Source of the DNA: Comamonadaceae bacterium
GTDB taxonomy: Bacteria; Pseudomonadota; Gammaproteobacteria; Burkholderiales; Burkholderiaceae_C
DNA length: 64,000 nt
Direction: 5' to 3'
Assembly (NCBI GenBank): GCA_947450895.1
Contig: CANFWT010000001.1
Coordinates: 124,001-188,000 of the forward strand
The notes beneath the pieces were generated by a model. It had not been told where the DNA came from and made no database searches. It saw only the letters and a program-made list of their open reading frames with translations. Below, one piece after another: positions 48,664-58,484 of the stretch. Each line of letters starts with the position of its first letter. Position 1 is the first letter of the stretch. The position numbers were made by a program, and so were the translations under genes.

Positions 48664-48679
48664 GCTGCCTTTTACCCCG

Positions 48680-48712
48680 AAAAATGGCTTGCAACTCGCA
48701 GGCCATTTTTTT
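48680..48712 (+). terminator. Rho-independent terminator after lpdA
   Basis: AAAAATGGC/GCCATTTTT (48680-48688 with 48702-48710) plus an inner TGC/GCA pair and a final T7 tract form a clear terminator closing the sucAB-lpdA operon. Confidence 0.85.
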
Positions 48713-49006
48713 ATGGGTATTTGCGCAATGGGTACCAATACCCCAAGGTTGGCCATGCGTCGGGCTCGGTGTGGTTTCGGCTGGTGAAATGCAATGCAAG
48801 CCGCGACACCCCGCACGTGCCCTGGCCGCCTGAACCGCAATGCTTCGGTGGCTGCGCCAACGCATCAACCGCAGACGTCGTGCTTTGGCTTCCCGTCGGT
48901 GCCTGGACGCCTGCGCTCAATCCCCACCGAAGCCGGGCCGCCCTGCGGCGCGATTGCCTTCCGTCAACGAGCATCCGAGCCTCGGCAAGGCACAATACCT
49001 GCAGAT
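48713..49006. other. ~290-bp non-genic block between lpdA terminator and zapE
   Basis: No credible gene or RNA is visible here. The block nevertheless stays free of stops over long stretches in several frames on both strands, including the zapE frame back to 48794, and holds a GCCGC-CCT-GCGGC hairpin (48937-48949). It could be a member of an intergenic repeat family; see findings. It also must hold the zapE promoter; no strong one is seen. Confidence 0.45.
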
Positions 49007-50104
49007 ATGTCAGTACTAGAAAACTACCAAAAAGAACTCCAGGCGCGCGGCTACCACAGCGACCCGGCGCAGCTGCGGGCCGTAGCCGCCCTGGAGCGCT
49101 GCGCCACCGAGTGGGCGGCTTACAAGGAAAAGCGGTCGAACAAGCTCAAAAAACTGATTAACCGCCCGCCCATTCCGCGCGGCGTCTACATGTATGGCGG
49201 GGTAGGGCGGGGCAAGAGTTTTTTGATGGACTGTTTTTTTGAGGCAGTGCCCATCCAACGCAAAACGCGCTTGCACTTTCACGAATTCATGCGGGAGGTC
49301 CACCGGGAACTGCATGAGCTGCAAGGCACGGTAAATCCGCTTGACGTACTGGGCCAGCGCATGGCCCAGCGCTACAAGCTGATCTGTTTTGACGAGTTCC
49401 ATGTGGCCGACATCACGGACGCCATGATTTTGCACCGCTTGTTGCAGGCGCTGTTCGACAATGGCGTGGGCTTTGTCACCACCTCCAATTTCCAGCCCAA
49501 CGACCTTTACCCCGGTGGCATGCACCGCGACCGGGTGCTGCCCGCGATTGCGCTGCTCAACCAAGAGATGGAAGTCGTTAACGTGGACAACGGCGTGGAC
49601 TACCGCCGCCGCACCCTGGAGCGGCTGGATTTGTACCAGGTGCCCAATGGTCCCGCCGCCGACGCCGCCATGACAGAAGCGTTCAACAGCCTGGCCGAAT
49701 GCCCGGACGGCGAGCCGGTGCTGCAGATTGAGGCGCGAAAGATCCGCGCCCGGCGGCGTGCCGGCGGCCTGGTGTGGTTTGACTTCAAAGAGCTGTGTGG
49801 AGGACCGCGTTCGCAAAACGACTACCTGGAAATTGCCAGCCAATTCCACACCGTGCTGCTGAGCGACGTGCCGCAGATGCAGGCCAACGGCAGCTCTGAG
49901 GCGCGGCGCTTTACCTGGCTGGTGGACGTGCTGTACGACCGGCGCGTCAAGCTGATGGTGTCTGCCGAAGTGGCGCCCGAGCTGCTGTACACCAGTGGCC
50001 CGCTGGCGCACGAGTTTCCGCGCACCGTCTCGCGCCTGAACGAAATGCAGTCGGCCGAGTTTTTGGCGCTGGAGCGCCGTGACGTGGATACGCGCCTGAC
50101 ATGA
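49007..50104 (+). CDS. zapE: Cell division ATPase ZapE (AFG1 family)
   Basis: The start ATG 49007 gives 365 aa (MSVLENYQKELQARGYHSDPAQ); the frame extends upstream to 48794 without support. The single AAA domain has Walker A YGGVGRGKSFLMD (Lys70), CFDEFHVADITDAMIL as Walker B, and TTSNFQPNDLYPGGMHRDRVLPAI. ZapE is a peripheral membrane ATPase near the Z-ring. It overlaps the next gene by ATGA. Confidence 0.94.
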   Translation: MSVLENYQKELQARGYHSDPAQLRAVAALERCATEWAAYKEKRSNKLKKLINRPPIPRGVYMYGGVGRGKSFLMDCFFEAVPIQRKTRLHFHEFMREVHRELHELQGTVNPLDVLGQRMAQRYKLICFDEFHVADITDAMILHRLLQALFDNGVGFVTTSNFQPNDLYPGGMHRDRVLPAIALLNQEMEVVNVDNGVDYRRRTLERLDLYQVPNGPAADAAMTEAFNSLAECPDGEPVLQIEARKIRARRRAGGLVWFDFKELCGGPRSQNDYLEIASQFHTVLLSDVPQMQANGSSEARRFTWLVDVLYDRRVKLMVSAEVAPELLYTSGPLAHEFPRTVSRLNEMQSAEFLALERRDVDTRLT

Positions 50105-50778
50105 AGTTCGCCCGGTTCTCCCTTGCGTGGGTATTGGCCTTGCTGGGCGCGCATGCTGCGCTATTGGCGCAAACCGAGGGCGAATCATCCCAGGGGCGGC
50201 GCAGCGCCCTGCGCGCTGAGAGGGAACGCCAGACGCTGGGTTTTGACGCCGCCGAACGCGCATGCTTTGAGCGGTTTTTTACGAGCAATTGCCTGGGCGA
50301 AGTGGCGCGCTCCAGACGCGCCATGCTCGCCGACATCAAGCGCCAAGAGGCGGCGCTGGATGCAGCAGACCGCCAGCAGCGCGCGCAAGAGGAGTTGCAG
50401 CAGCTCAAGGAAAAGCAGCAAGCGCATGAGGCGCAGTTACTGGCGATCGATCCTGCCGCCATTGAAAAGGCCCAGCGCGAAAAGCAGACCGAGCGCGACG
50501 ACAAGCTGCGTGAACATGCGGCAAAGGCAGCGCCTGCGCCCAGCGGTGGCCCATCGGGCGCGGCAAGCGATGCGCCCGCTTCGCCGCAACCCAGTCCAGC
50601 CAGGGCGCCCAAACTGCAAACCGGCCCCAGCGACCAAGAGCGTGCTGCCAACCAGGCTGCATTTGAGAAAAAACAAGCTCAAGCACAGCGCCGCGTGACC
50701 GAGCGCGAGCAAGCGCGCGCCAAAGCTGCCGCCTCGGCGGCGTCGGCGCCACGCTCGTTGCCTGTGCCTGTGCAGTGA
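50101..50778 (+). CDS. Exported coiled-coil protein, unknown function
   Basis: ATG 50101 overlaps the zapE stop (ATGA). The 225-aa product has a signal peptide (MKFARFSLAWVLALLGAHAALLAQ), a conserved-looking pair of cysteines in RACFERFFTSNCLGEVARSRR (about residues 53-74; the Cys pair could form a disulfide), a charged Gln/Ala/Glu-rich coiled coil (about 80-145), and a Pro/Ala-rich, low-complexity C-terminus with a second charged helix. The start of the helicase gene overlaps its end. I recognise no family. Confidence 0.75.
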   Translation: MKFARFSLAWVLALLGAHAALLAQTEGESSQGRRSALRAERERQTLGFDAAERACFERFFTSNCLGEVARSRRAMLADIKRQEAALDAADRQQRAQEELQQLKEKQQAHEAQLLAIDPAAIEKAQREKQTERDDKLREHAAKAAPAPSGGPSGAASDAPASPQPSPARAPKLQTGPSDQERAANQAAFEKKQAQAQRRVTEREQARAKAAASAASAPRSLPVPVQ

Positions 50779-52775
50779 CGCTGCACACTGCGGTCGAGGC
50801 CGCCTTTTCACCCGAAGGCCTGCTGGCGCGCGTTCTGCCCGGCTTTCGCAGCCGCTCCGGCCAAACCCAGATGGCGCAGGCTGTAGCCCGCACCATTGAG
50901 GAAGGCGGTGTGCTGGTGGTGGAGGCGGGCACGGGCGTCGGCAAGACCCTGGCCTATGTGGTTCCTGCCTTGCTGGGCGGCGAAAAAGTGCTTTTTTCCA
51001 CCGCCACCAAAGCCTTGCAAGAGCAGTTGTACCTGCGCGATATTCCGCGCCTGCTGGCAGCCTTTGGTTTTCCGGTGCGCGTGGCACTGCTCAAGGGCCG
51101 CAGCAGCTACCTGTGCACCCAACGCCTGCAGAGTGCGCGCCACACAACGCAAACCCTGGACGCTGCCGACTTGCGCCTCTTGGCCCGGGTGGAAGACTGG
51201 GCAATGTCCACGGTGGCCGGGGACATTGCCGAGGTGGCCGAGTTGGACGAACGCTCGGTCGTCATTCCACTGGTGACGTCCACGCGCGACAACTGTTTGG
51301 GCAGCGGCTGCCCGCAGATCCGCAATTGCCATACCAATGCGGCGCGCCAGGAAGCCATGAAAGCCGACATGGTGGTGGTCAACCACCACCTGTTTTTTGC
51401 CGACTTGGGGGTCCGCGCCTCGGGTGTCGCCGAGCTATTGCCCAGCGTTACCACCGTGGTGTTTGACGAGGCCCACCAGCTCAACGACATTGGCGTGCAC
51501 TTTTTTGCCCGCCGCTGGAGCACCGGCCAGGTGTTGACTTTGGGGAGCGACGTGGCCGCGCTGGGGCAGGGGCCGGCGCGCGGCTTGGCCGACTGGCTGG
51601 GCTTGCAAGCCGACATCGCCCACAGCGTGCAGGACTTTAAGGATCTCTTTTCAGCCCAGGGCCTGCAAGCCATGCGTCCGTGGGATGAAGCCACGCCGCA
51701 AGGTGTATCCGGCGTCCGCTGGCAGGGTGCGCTGGAACGCTGCACCCGCGCCTTGGGTGAAGCGCTGGCTGCCCTGCGCGCCATGGCTGAACTGGGCCCG
51801 GACTTCACGGTCATAGCCGAGCGCTGTGACGGCTTGCTCGCCAACTTGCAGCTCTTCGCCTGCCCCGCGCCACAAGGTGAAGTGCGCTGGCTCGAAGTGG
51901 GGGCCCAGGTGCAACTTTTCCAGTCGCCTTTGACCATCGCCGAGCCCATGCGGGCCTTGGCACGCCCCGATGCGGCGCCGGGCAGCCAGCCCAAGTCGTG
52001 GATTTTCACGTCGGCTACCCTGGGCACCGACGCCCAACTGAGCTGGTTTGTGGATTCTTGTGGTCTTGAAGGCGCAAAAGTGCTGCGTGTGCCCAGCCCG
52101 TTTGACTATGGCAACCAGGCCGCCCTGTACGTTCCCGCGCACTTTCCCAAGCCCCAAGAAGGGGCCCACAGCTCAGCGGTGGCGGCTTTGGCGGCACAAG
52201 GCGCCAGTGCCTTGGGTGGACGGACGATGGTGCTGACCACCACACTGCGAGCCATGCGGGCGATTGCCGACGCCTTGCGCCAGCAGTTTCGTGATGCAGG
52301 TCTGGCCTTAGAGGTGTTGGTACAAGGACAGGCACCCAAGCGGGAGTTGGTGGAGCGATTTTCCCAGGCCAGCTCGGATGCAAGACAAGCAAGTTGCGTG
52401 CTGGTGGCGACAGCCTCATTTTGGGAGGGTATCGATATTGCGGGGGACGCTTTGCAACTTTTGGTGATTGACAAGTTGCCTTTTGCGCCACCTGACGACC
52501 CTCTGGTACAGGCACGGGCCACTGCGATGCTCGCCGCGGGGGGCAATGTTTTCAAAAGTTTGCATTTGCCCCATGCCGCTATCGCGCTAAAGCAGGGTGC
52601 CGGACGGCTCATCCGCAGCGAAAAAGACCGGGGAATTCTGGTGGTGTGCGATGTGCGGCTAGGCCAGATGGGATACGGCAAGACGTTGTTGGCTAGCTTG
52701 CCACCCATGCGCCGGCTCAGCGACGACCGCGCCTGGCTGCAGGCGCTCGCAGGCTTGCGTGAGGCGCCGTCTTAG
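50775..52775 (+). CDS. ATP-dependent DNA helicase of the DinG/YoaA family
   Basis: A GTG at 50775 overlaps the preceding stop (GTGA). The 666-aa protein is an XPD-like superfamily 2 helicase: Walker A GTGVGKTLAY (Lys57), four Fe-S cysteines C114, C174, C179, C185, the DEAH box in VFDEAHQL and the C-terminal GAGRLIRSEKDRG motif. YoaA/DinG unwinds damaged or R-loop-containing DNA. Its terminal codon overlaps that of bamD, which is convergent. Confidence 0.92.
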   Translation: MTLHTAVEAAFSPEGLLARVLPGFRSRSGQTQMAQAVARTIEEGGVLVVEAGTGVGKTLAYVVPALLGGEKVLFSTATKALQEQLYLRDIPRLLAAFGFPVRVALLKGRSSYLCTQRLQSARHTTQTLDAADLRLLARVEDWAMSTVAGDIAEVAELDERSVVIPLVTSTRDNCLGSGCPQIRNCHTNAARQEAMKADMVVVNHHLFFADLGVRASGVAELLPSVTTVVFDEAHQLNDIGVHFFARRWSTGQVLTLGSDVAALGQGPARGLADWLGLQADIAHSVQDFKDLFSAQGLQAMRPWDEATPQGVSGVRWQGALERCTRALGEALAALRAMAELGPDFTVIAERCDGLLANLQLFACPAPQGEVRWLEVGAQVQLFQSPLTIAEPMRALARPDAAPGSQPKSWIFTSATLGTDAQLSWFVDSCGLEGAKVLRVPSPFDYGNQAALYVPAHFPKPQEGAHSSAVAALAAQGASALGGRTMVLTTTLRAMRAIADALRQQFRDAGLALEVLVQGQAPKRELVERFSQASSDARQASCVLVATASFWEGIDIAGDALQLLVIDKLPFAPPDDPLVQARATAMLAAGGNVFKSLHLPHAAIALKQGAGRLIRSEKDRGILVVCDVRLGQMGYGKTLLASLPPMRRLSDDRAWLQALAGLREAPS

Positions 52776-53581
52776 AACAGCTTAAGCCAGCTGCCGGAAT
52801 CTCCCAAGCCGCCGCTGACCAAGAATTTCGAGTTAGGGTAGGTTCCTTCGAGCACGCGCTTCGCGTCGTCGCGCAGGCGTTCCATACCCAGTGCGTCATA
52901 GGACTTGTAAATCAGGAAAAGAGCTTCTTCCACAGCGGGCACATTGCGGTAATCGGTGACCGCGGTTTGCGCTCGGTTGATGGCCGCTACAAAGGCGCCA
53001 CGCTTGTAGTAATACTTCGCAACGTGCACCTCATATTTCGCCAGCGATTGCACGATATAGGCCATACGGAGCAGCGCGTCCGGGGTGTATCGAGAGTCAG
53101 GGAAGCGCACCGTAAGTTCGCGAAACGCTTCAAACGATTCTTTGGAGGCTTTTTGGTCCCGTTCGGCCAAGTCTTGGCCGGTGTAGCTGCCAAAAATGCC
53201 GAGATTTTCGTTGAAGTTCGCTATTCCCTTCAGGTAAAGCGCATAGTCCAACGCAGGACTGGCAGGATGCAAGCGCATGAAACGTTCCAAGGTGGCAACC
53301 GCCATCACGGGTTCCCCGGCTTTGACATGGGCATAGGCCTTGTCTATTTGGGCCTGCTGCGCCAGCGGCGTGCCAGCGGCGCGGGCTTCGAGCTTTTCGA
53401 GAAAAGGAATTGCCTTGTCCCACTGCCCCGATTTCATCTCGTCTTGGGCCTCGGCGTACAAGGTGGCGGGGCTCATGCCCGCCGTTTTGTCCACGGGTGC
53501 GTTGGAGCAGCCTGCCATCAACGCGGCCGCCAGCGGGAGCACGAGCGCGTAAACGACCGATAATTTGACTCTCAACATCAT
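52772..53581 (-). CDS. bamD: Outer membrane assembly lipoprotein BamD
   Basis: ATG 53581 (269 aa) gives a lipoprotein signal with lipobox LMAGC (Cys25); an upstream in-frame ATG at 53611 has an unlikely N-terminus. TPR repeats cover residues about 50-250, with GQWDKAIPFLEKLEARAAGTPLAQQAQIDKAYAHVKAG typical of BamD/ComL. It scaffolds the BAM complex in the outer membrane. Its start codon overlaps that of rluD on the other strand and its stop codon overlaps that of the helicase. Confidence 0.93.
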   Translation of the reverse strand: MMLRVKLSVVYALVLPLAAALMAGCSNAPVDKTAGMSPATLYAEAQDEMKSGQWDKAIPFLEKLEARAAGTPLAQQAQIDKAYAHVKAGEPVMAVATLERFMRLHPASPALDYALYLKGIANFNENLGIFGSYTGQDLAERDQKASKESFEAFRELTVRFPDSRYTPDALLRMAYIVQSLAKYEVHVAKYYYKRGAFVAAINRAQTAVTDYRNVPAVEEALFLIYKSYDALGMERLRDDAKRVLEGTYPNSKFLVSGGLGDSGSWLKLF

Positions 53582-54650
53582 GCAATCTTTCTTAGACCAA
53601 GGCAAAACCATTATATCGACCGACCCCCAATCCGACGCAGCCGGCGAAGACGGGCTGGGGCCGGACGAAGCTGACGCCTTGGTTCAGGACCCCGAACTTC
53701 GCCAGGGTGCCGTGTCCGTCAGCCTGCACGGGGAGCGCCTGGACCGCGCCCTGGTTCCGCTGGCGCCTGAGTTCTCGCGCAGTTACTTGCAGCAATTGGT
53801 GGACGCCGGCTGGGTGCAGCTGAACGGCAAAGTAGTGACCAAGCCGTCGCACAAGGTCAAAGTGGGCGACGCACTGCAGTTGGAGCTGCAGCCCACACCG
53901 CAAAGCCAGGCATTCAAGCCTGAGGTGATGGATTTAGAGGTGGTCTACCAGGACGCGCACCTGATGGTGATCAACAAGCCCGCCGGGCTGGTGGTGCACC
54001 CCGCGCCGGGCAATTGGAGCGGCACGCTGCTCAACGGCTTGCTGGCGCTTGACCCGAAAATTTCCGAAGTGCCCCGGGCGGGCATTGTTCACCGGCTCGA
54101 CAAGGACACCAGTGGCCTGATGGTTGTGGCACGCAGCCGTCTGGCCATGGATGCGCTGGTGCAAGCCATTGCCGCACGCACCGTGAGCCGCCAGTACCTG
54201 GCCGTCGGCCACAAGGCCTGGAGCGGTGCAGCCAAGGTTACGGTACAGGCGCCCATCGGCCGCGACCCACGCAACCGCCTGCGCATGGCGGTGGTGGATT
54301 TGCTCAAATCACCCGGCAAGACGGCCCAAACCGACTTCATATTCCTGGCCAATGCCGTGGACGCCTGCCTGGTACGCTGCGTGCTCCACACCGGTCGCAC
54401 GCACCAAATACGCGTGCATATGGCGTCTATCGGTCACGCGCTGGTGGCCGACGCGGTTTATGGCGGCAGCGCCAGCGGCGACATGACGCGCCAGGCGCTG
54501 CACGCTTTTCGGCTGGCGTTTGCGCACCCTATGACAGGTGAGCCGCTGGCCTTTGAAGCGCCGGTGCCGCCTGATTTTGAGCGCTTGCTGGATTTTCTGG
54601 GCCTCAGCTACAATGGCGCTCCCCCTCTGAAGTCGCCTTGCGGCGCATAG
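53580..54650 (+). CDS. rluD: 23S rRNA pseudouridine synthase RluD
   Basis: ATG 53580 (356 aa) is the start; a TTG at 53565 is in frame but unneeded. The protein has an acidic N-terminal extension of about 45 residues, an S4 RNA-binding domain (RLDRALVPLAPEFSRSYLQQLVDAGWV), and the catalytic HRLDKDTSGLMVVA with Asp174. It makes pseudouridines at 1911, 1915 and 1917 of 23S rRNA. It is divergent from bamD, as in E. coli. Confidence 0.93.
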   Translation: MQSFLDQGKTIISTDPQSDAAGEDGLGPDEADALVQDPELRQGAVSVSLHGERLDRALVPLAPEFSRSYLQQLVDAGWVQLNGKVVTKPSHKVKVGDALQLELQPTPQSQAFKPEVMDLEVVYQDAHLMVINKPAGLVVHPAPGNWSGTLLNGLLALDPKISEVPRAGIVHRLDKDTSGLMVVARSRLAMDALVQAIAARTVSRQYLAVGHKAWSGAAKVTVQAPIGRDPRNRLRMAVVDLLKSPGKTAQTDFIFLANAVDACLVRCVLHTGRTHQIRVHMASIGHALVADAVYGGSASGDMTRQALHAFRLAFAHPMTGEPLAFEAPVPPDFERLLDFLGLSYNGAPPLKSPCGA

Positions 54651-54770
54651 TCTCGGCACGTGCTGCGACCGATTTAGCTGCTAGGGATACAGCTACGCTC
54701 CTACCGGGGTAGCCCGTCCAACCCGCACCGCTCGCTCTTTTTGCTGAGCCCCTCGCCCGGAAACGTTTGC

Positions 54771-55481
54771 ATGATCAATACCGCTGAAGCCACGCGCGTC
54801 TTGGAAACTGCCCTGATTTGCGCCCAGCAGCCTTTGCCGTTGCGGGACATGCGCGCCTTGTTCCGGGACGAAATTGGCAGCGACACCTTGAAGCAAATGC
54901 TCAGTGACCTCGGGGCGCAATGGACGGGTCGCGGTGTGGAACTGGTCAACGTGGCCAGCGGCTGGCGCTTTCAGAGCCGCCCCGAGATGCGCGAATTCTT
55001 GGACCGCCTGCACCCGGAAAAGCCCCCGCGCTACACCCGCGCCACCCTGGAAACCCTGGCCATCATCGCCTACCGCCAACCGGTCACCCGGGGGGATATG
55101 GAAGACATTCGGGGCGTCACCATCAATTCATTGATCGTCAAGCAGCTCGAAGACCGCGGCTGGATCGAGGTCATCGGCCATCGTGAGGCTCCCGGGCGTC
55201 CGGCACTGTTTGCCACCACGCGCCAGTTCCTGGATGACCTGGGCCTGCAAAGCCTGAGCCAGTTGCCCCAACTTGACCCGGTGGGTGAGCAGCGCAGCGG
55301 CGGCGCTATGGACGCCTTGACGAGCCTGCTCGAAGACGCCGCAGCGCCAGAGCTGGCTTTGGAGGCGCCTGATGCGCTGGCGCAGCTCCAGGCGCCCCCA
55401 CCGCCACCCCCCGACCAAGACGCAAAGCCAACCGCGTACCCCGACATTTTTGACAGCCCCAGCGCGCCAAGCACCTTATGA
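54771..55481 (+). CDS. scpB: Segregation and condensation protein B
   Basis: ATG 54771 (236 aa) starts [23 protein letters not shown]. Two winged helix domains are visible, with [51 protein letters not shown] and a C-terminal Pro/Ala tail. ScpB binds ScpA and SMC in chromosome compaction. scpA is not adjacent. The rluB start overlaps its stop. Confidence 0.94.
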   Translation: MINTAEATRVLETALICAQQPLPLRDMRALFRDEIGSDTLKQMLSDLGAQWTGRGVELVNVASGWRFQSRPEMREFLDRLHPEKPPRYTRATLETLAIIAYRQPVTRGDMEDIRGVTINSLIVKQLEDRGWIEVIGHREAPGRPALFATTRQFLDDLGLQSLSQLPQLDPVGEQRSGGAMDALTSLLEDAAAPELALEAPDALAQLQAPPPPPPDQDAKPTAYPDIFDSPSAPSTL

Positions 55482-56779
55482 ACGACACCGACACCCCGGG
55501 CCACAAGCCCCAAACGCCCACGGAAATTCCCGCAGCCGTGGTAGCGCCCAATGAAGATTTCGAGGTGCAAGCAGCTGTTGCGCCTGCGGCCCTCGCAGTC
55601 CCTGAAGAAGCAGGGCGCAGCGAAGACGCCAGCCTGTTTGACCAGGTGGTATCCGGTGCATTTGACGCGGAAGACGCAGCGCTGGAAGTCACCCCGCCCA
55701 AGCGCATCCTGACGCCCATGGCCGAGACACCCAAGCTGCACAAAATCCTGGCCCAAGCCGGCATGGGCTCGCGCCTGGAGATGGAGCAGCTGATTCTCGA
55801 AGGCCGCATTTCGGTCAACAACGAGCCGGCCCACATCGGCCAGCGCATCCAGTTTGGCGACCACATCAAGGTCAACGGCAAGCCGATCCGCTTTCGCATC
55901 GACCCGCCGCCACCGCGCGTCATCGCTTACCACAAGCCGGTAGGAGAGGTCGTCACCCACGACGACCCGCAAAACCGCCCCACGGTGTTTCGCCGTCTGC
56001 CCAAGCTCAACCACGGCAAATGGCAGTCGGTCGGGCGCTTGGACCTCAATACCGAAGGCCTGTTGCTGTTCACCAGCTCGGGCGAATTGGCCAACAACTT
56101 GATGCATCCCCGCTTTGGCCTGGTGCGCGAATACGCGGTGCGGGTGCTGGGGTCGCTGAGCAAAGAAGAAACGCAGATGCTGCTCGACGGCGTCAAGTTG
56201 GACGACGGCATTGCGCAGTTCGGCTCCATCGAAGCCGGTGGCGGCGAGGGCAGCAACTGCTGGTACCGCGTCACCATTTCCGAGGGGCGCAACCGTGAAG
56301 TGCGCCGCATGCTCGAAGCCGTGGGCCACGCGGTGAGCCGCCTGATTCGCATTCGCTACGGCGCCATGCTGCTGCCGCGCGGCCTCAAGCGTGGCGCATG
56401 GATGGAGCTGGACGAAACCGACATCGCGGCTCTGGTGCAGGCCGCTGGCAGCGCGGGTGCCGGCAATGACGGCGTAGAGCGCGTGCGCACAGCCGAAGGC
56501 GCAGGCCGTCCCGCTCCCCGAGGCCCCGGCAACCGTCGGGGCGGGCCGCCTACGCCGCGCGGTGCCCAACGCGCTGGCGCGGGTCGCGGGCCGGGCGCTG
56601 GGCGCAGTGGCGCCCCATCACCGGTCGGCAAAGCGGGTGGTGGCGCGGCGCAGCCCGATCCCCTGAAAACATCGGTGGGCTACATCGGCGCCGACAGCCT
56701 GTCACGCCAGCGAAAACAAGAGGCGCAGCGCCAGCGCAGCGGCCCCGGTGGCCAACGCCGCACAGGGCGCAGCCGCTAG
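55478..56779 (+). CDS. rluB: 23S rRNA pseudouridine synthase RluB with long C-terminal extension
   Basis: The 433-aa protein overlaps scpB by ATGA. An N-terminal extension (about residues 1-85) precedes the S4 domain ([29 protein letters not shown]), then the catalytic core with [15 protein letters not shown] (Asp189). From about residue 330 the sequence is Gly/Arg/Pro-rich with repeated RGG-like turns, an RNA-binding style tail. It modifies U2605 of 23S rRNA. Confidence 0.92.
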   Translation: MNDTDTPGHKPQTPTEIPAAVVAPNEDFEVQAAVAPAALAVPEEAGRSEDASLFDQVVSGAFDAEDAALEVTPPKRILTPMAETPKLHKILAQAGMGSRLEMEQLILEGRISVNNEPAHIGQRIQFGDHIKVNGKPIRFRIDPPPPRVIAYHKPVGEVVTHDDPQNRPTVFRRLPKLNHGKWQSVGRLDLNTEGLLLFTSSGELANNLMHPRFGLVREYAVRVLGSLSKEETQMLLDGVKLDDGIAQFGSIEAGGGEGSNCWYRVTISEGRNREVRRMLEAVGHAVSRLIRIRYGAMLLPRGLKRGAWMELDETDIAALVQAAGSAGAGNDGVERVRTAEGAGRPAPRGPGNRRGGPPTPRGAQRAGAGRGPGAGRSGAPSPVGKAGGGAAQPDPLKTSVGYIGADSLSRQRKQEAQRQRSGPGGQRRTGRSR

Positions 56780-56852
56780 GGCTAACTGCTAAACTCGCAC
56801 GCTTTGCCACGCAGGGTGGCGAATCATTCATTACGAAGGTTGAAGTAACACC

Positions 56853-57278
56853 ATGGCTATCGAACGCACACTCTCCATCATCAAGCCCGACGCAGTGGCC
56901 AAAAACGTGATTGGTCAAATTTACGCCCGTTTTGAAGCCGCTGGCCTCAAAGTCGTGGCTGCGCGCATGGCCCATTTGTCCCGCGGTGAAGCCGAAGCCT
57001 TTTACGCAGTGCACAAGGCTCGTCCGTTCTTCAAAGACCTGGTTGATTTCATGATTTCCGGTCCCGTGATGATCCAGGCCCTGGAAGGCGAGAACGCGAT
57101 CCTGACCCACCGCGACCTGATGGGCGCTACCGACCCGAAGAAAGCTGCCCCCGGCACCATCCGCGCCGATTTCGCTGACAGCATTGACGCCAACGCCGTT
57201 CACGGCTCCGACGCCGCAGAAACCGCTGCCGTTGAAATCGCGTTCTTCTTTGCTGGCATGAACGTCTATTCGCGTTAA
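56853..57278 (+). CDS. ndk: Nucleoside diphosphate kinase
   Basis: The 141-aa protein begins [18 protein letters not shown] and has the phosphohistidine His117 in [20 protein letters not shown]. It balances nucleoside triphosphate pools. A GCCAC/GTGGC hairpin (56806-56820) lies in the leader, with possible -10 TAAACT just upstream. rlmN follows 8 bp downstream. Confidence 0.97.
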   Translation: MAIERTLSIIKPDAVAKNVIGQIYARFEAAGLKVVAARMAHLSRGEAEAFYAVHKARPFFKDLVDFMISGPVMIQALEGENAILTHRDLMGATDPKKAAPGTIRADFADSIDANAVHGSDAAETAAVEIAFFFAGMNVYSR

Positions 57279-57286
57279 TTTGCACC

Positions 57287-58444
57287 ATGGCGGCCAATCT
57301 TCTCGACTATGACCTCGAGGGCTTGGCCCTTTTTTGTGAGCGTCTAGGCGAGAAGCGTTTCCGCGCGGTCCAGCTGTTTCGCTGGATCCACCAAAAAGGC
57401 GCGTCTGACTTTGACGCCATGACCGACCTGGCCAAGTCCTTGCGCGAAAAGCTCAAGACCTGCGCCGAGGTCAGGCCTCTTTCCGTACTCTCCCAGCACG
57501 AATCCAGCGACGGCACCATCAAGTGGCTGTTTGACGTGGGCGCCGGTGACGCGGTAGAAGCGGTTTTTATCCCCGAATCTGACCGTGGCACCCTGTGCAT
57601 TTCGTCTCAGGCCGGTTGCGCTGTGGGTTGCCGCTTTTGCAGCACCGGCCACCAAGGCTTTAGCCGCAATTTGACAGCGGGAGAAATCGTTTCGCAGCTC
57701 TGGTTTGCCGAGCACTTTTTGCGCAGGCACTTAGGGCGCGACGAGCGTGTTATCTCCAACGTGGTGATGATGGGCATGGGCGAGCCGCTGCAAAACTATG
57801 CCGAGCTCGTGCCTTCGCTCAAGGTGATGCTTGACGACCACGCCTACGGCCTGTCGCGCCGCCGCGTCACGGTGTCGACTTCTGGCATGGTGCCGATGAT
57901 GGACCGGCTGGGCCAAGACTGTCCGGTGGCTTTGGCGGTGTCCTTGCATGCGCCCAACGACGCCTTGCGTGAAAGCCTGGTGCCCCTGAACAAAAAATAC
58001 CCCATTGCCGAACTGTTGCAGGCCTGCGTGCGCTACCTGGTGGTGGCGCCGCGCGACTTCATTACCTTTGAATACTGCATGCTCGATGGCGTCAACGACA
58101 CGCCTGAGCTGGCCGCGCAGTTGGTCGAACTCTTGCGCACCTCGGGCGGCAACCTGAATTGGTGCAAGGTCAATCTGATTCCCTTCAATCCATTTGCGGC
58201 CTCGGGCCTGACGCGGTCATCTGCGGCGCAGGTGCAGGCTTTTTCTGAGGTGTTAAGCCGCGCTGGCGTCGTTACCACGGTGCGCAAGACGCGCGGCGAC
58301 GACATTGCCGCAGCCTGTGGCCAGTTGGCCGGTGACGTGAAAGACCGCACTGGCGTGGTGGTGCGCATGCACAAGCAGCGCATTGGTGCCTCTCAAACAG
58401 GGCTTGGCACGCTGCAGGTCCCAGGGCTGGCCCCCGCGTTGTAA
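57287..58444 (+). CDS. rlmN: Dual-specificity RNA methyltransferase RlmN
   Basis: The 385-aa radical-SAM enzyme has C111-x3-C115-x2-C118 in [26 protein letters not shown], and the methyl-carrying Cys344 in [11 protein letters not shown]. It methylates A2503 of 23S rRNA and A37 of some tRNAs. It is normal in length and opens the run to hisS after ndk. Confidence 0.95.
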   Translation: MAANLLDYDLEGLALFCERLGEKRFRAVQLFRWIHQKGASDFDAMTDLAKSLREKLKTCAEVRPLSVLSQHESSDGTIKWLFDVGAGDAVEAVFIPESDRGTLCISSQAGCAVGCRFCSTGHQGFSRNLTAGEIVSQLWFAEHFLRRHLGRDERVISNVVMMGMGEPLQNYAELVPSLKVMLDDHAYGLSRRRVTVSTSGMVPMMDRLGQDCPVALAVSLHAPNDALRESLVPLNKKYPIAELLQACVRYLVVAPRDFITFEYCMLDGVNDTPELAAQLVELLRTSGGNLNWCKVNLIPFNPFAASGLTRSSAAQVQAFSEVLSRAGVVTTVRKTRGDDIAAACGQLAGDVKDRTGVVVRMHKQRIGASQTGLGTLQVPGLAPAL

Positions 58445-58484
58445 TGCCATGCCAGCGTTGTCTTTGTGCCAAGGTGGTTCTGCT

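Noticed and set aside
48794-49006. N-terminal extension of zapE by 71 codons
   Set aside because: The added residues do not resemble the family, and ATG 49007 begins the usual MSVLENYQKELQ.
49016-50263. 415-codon antisense frame over zapE
   Set aside because: Shadow of zapE; no ribosome site at its start.
55070-56569. 499-codon antisense frame over scpB-rluB
   Set aside because: Low-complexity translation, overlaps two well-supported genes.
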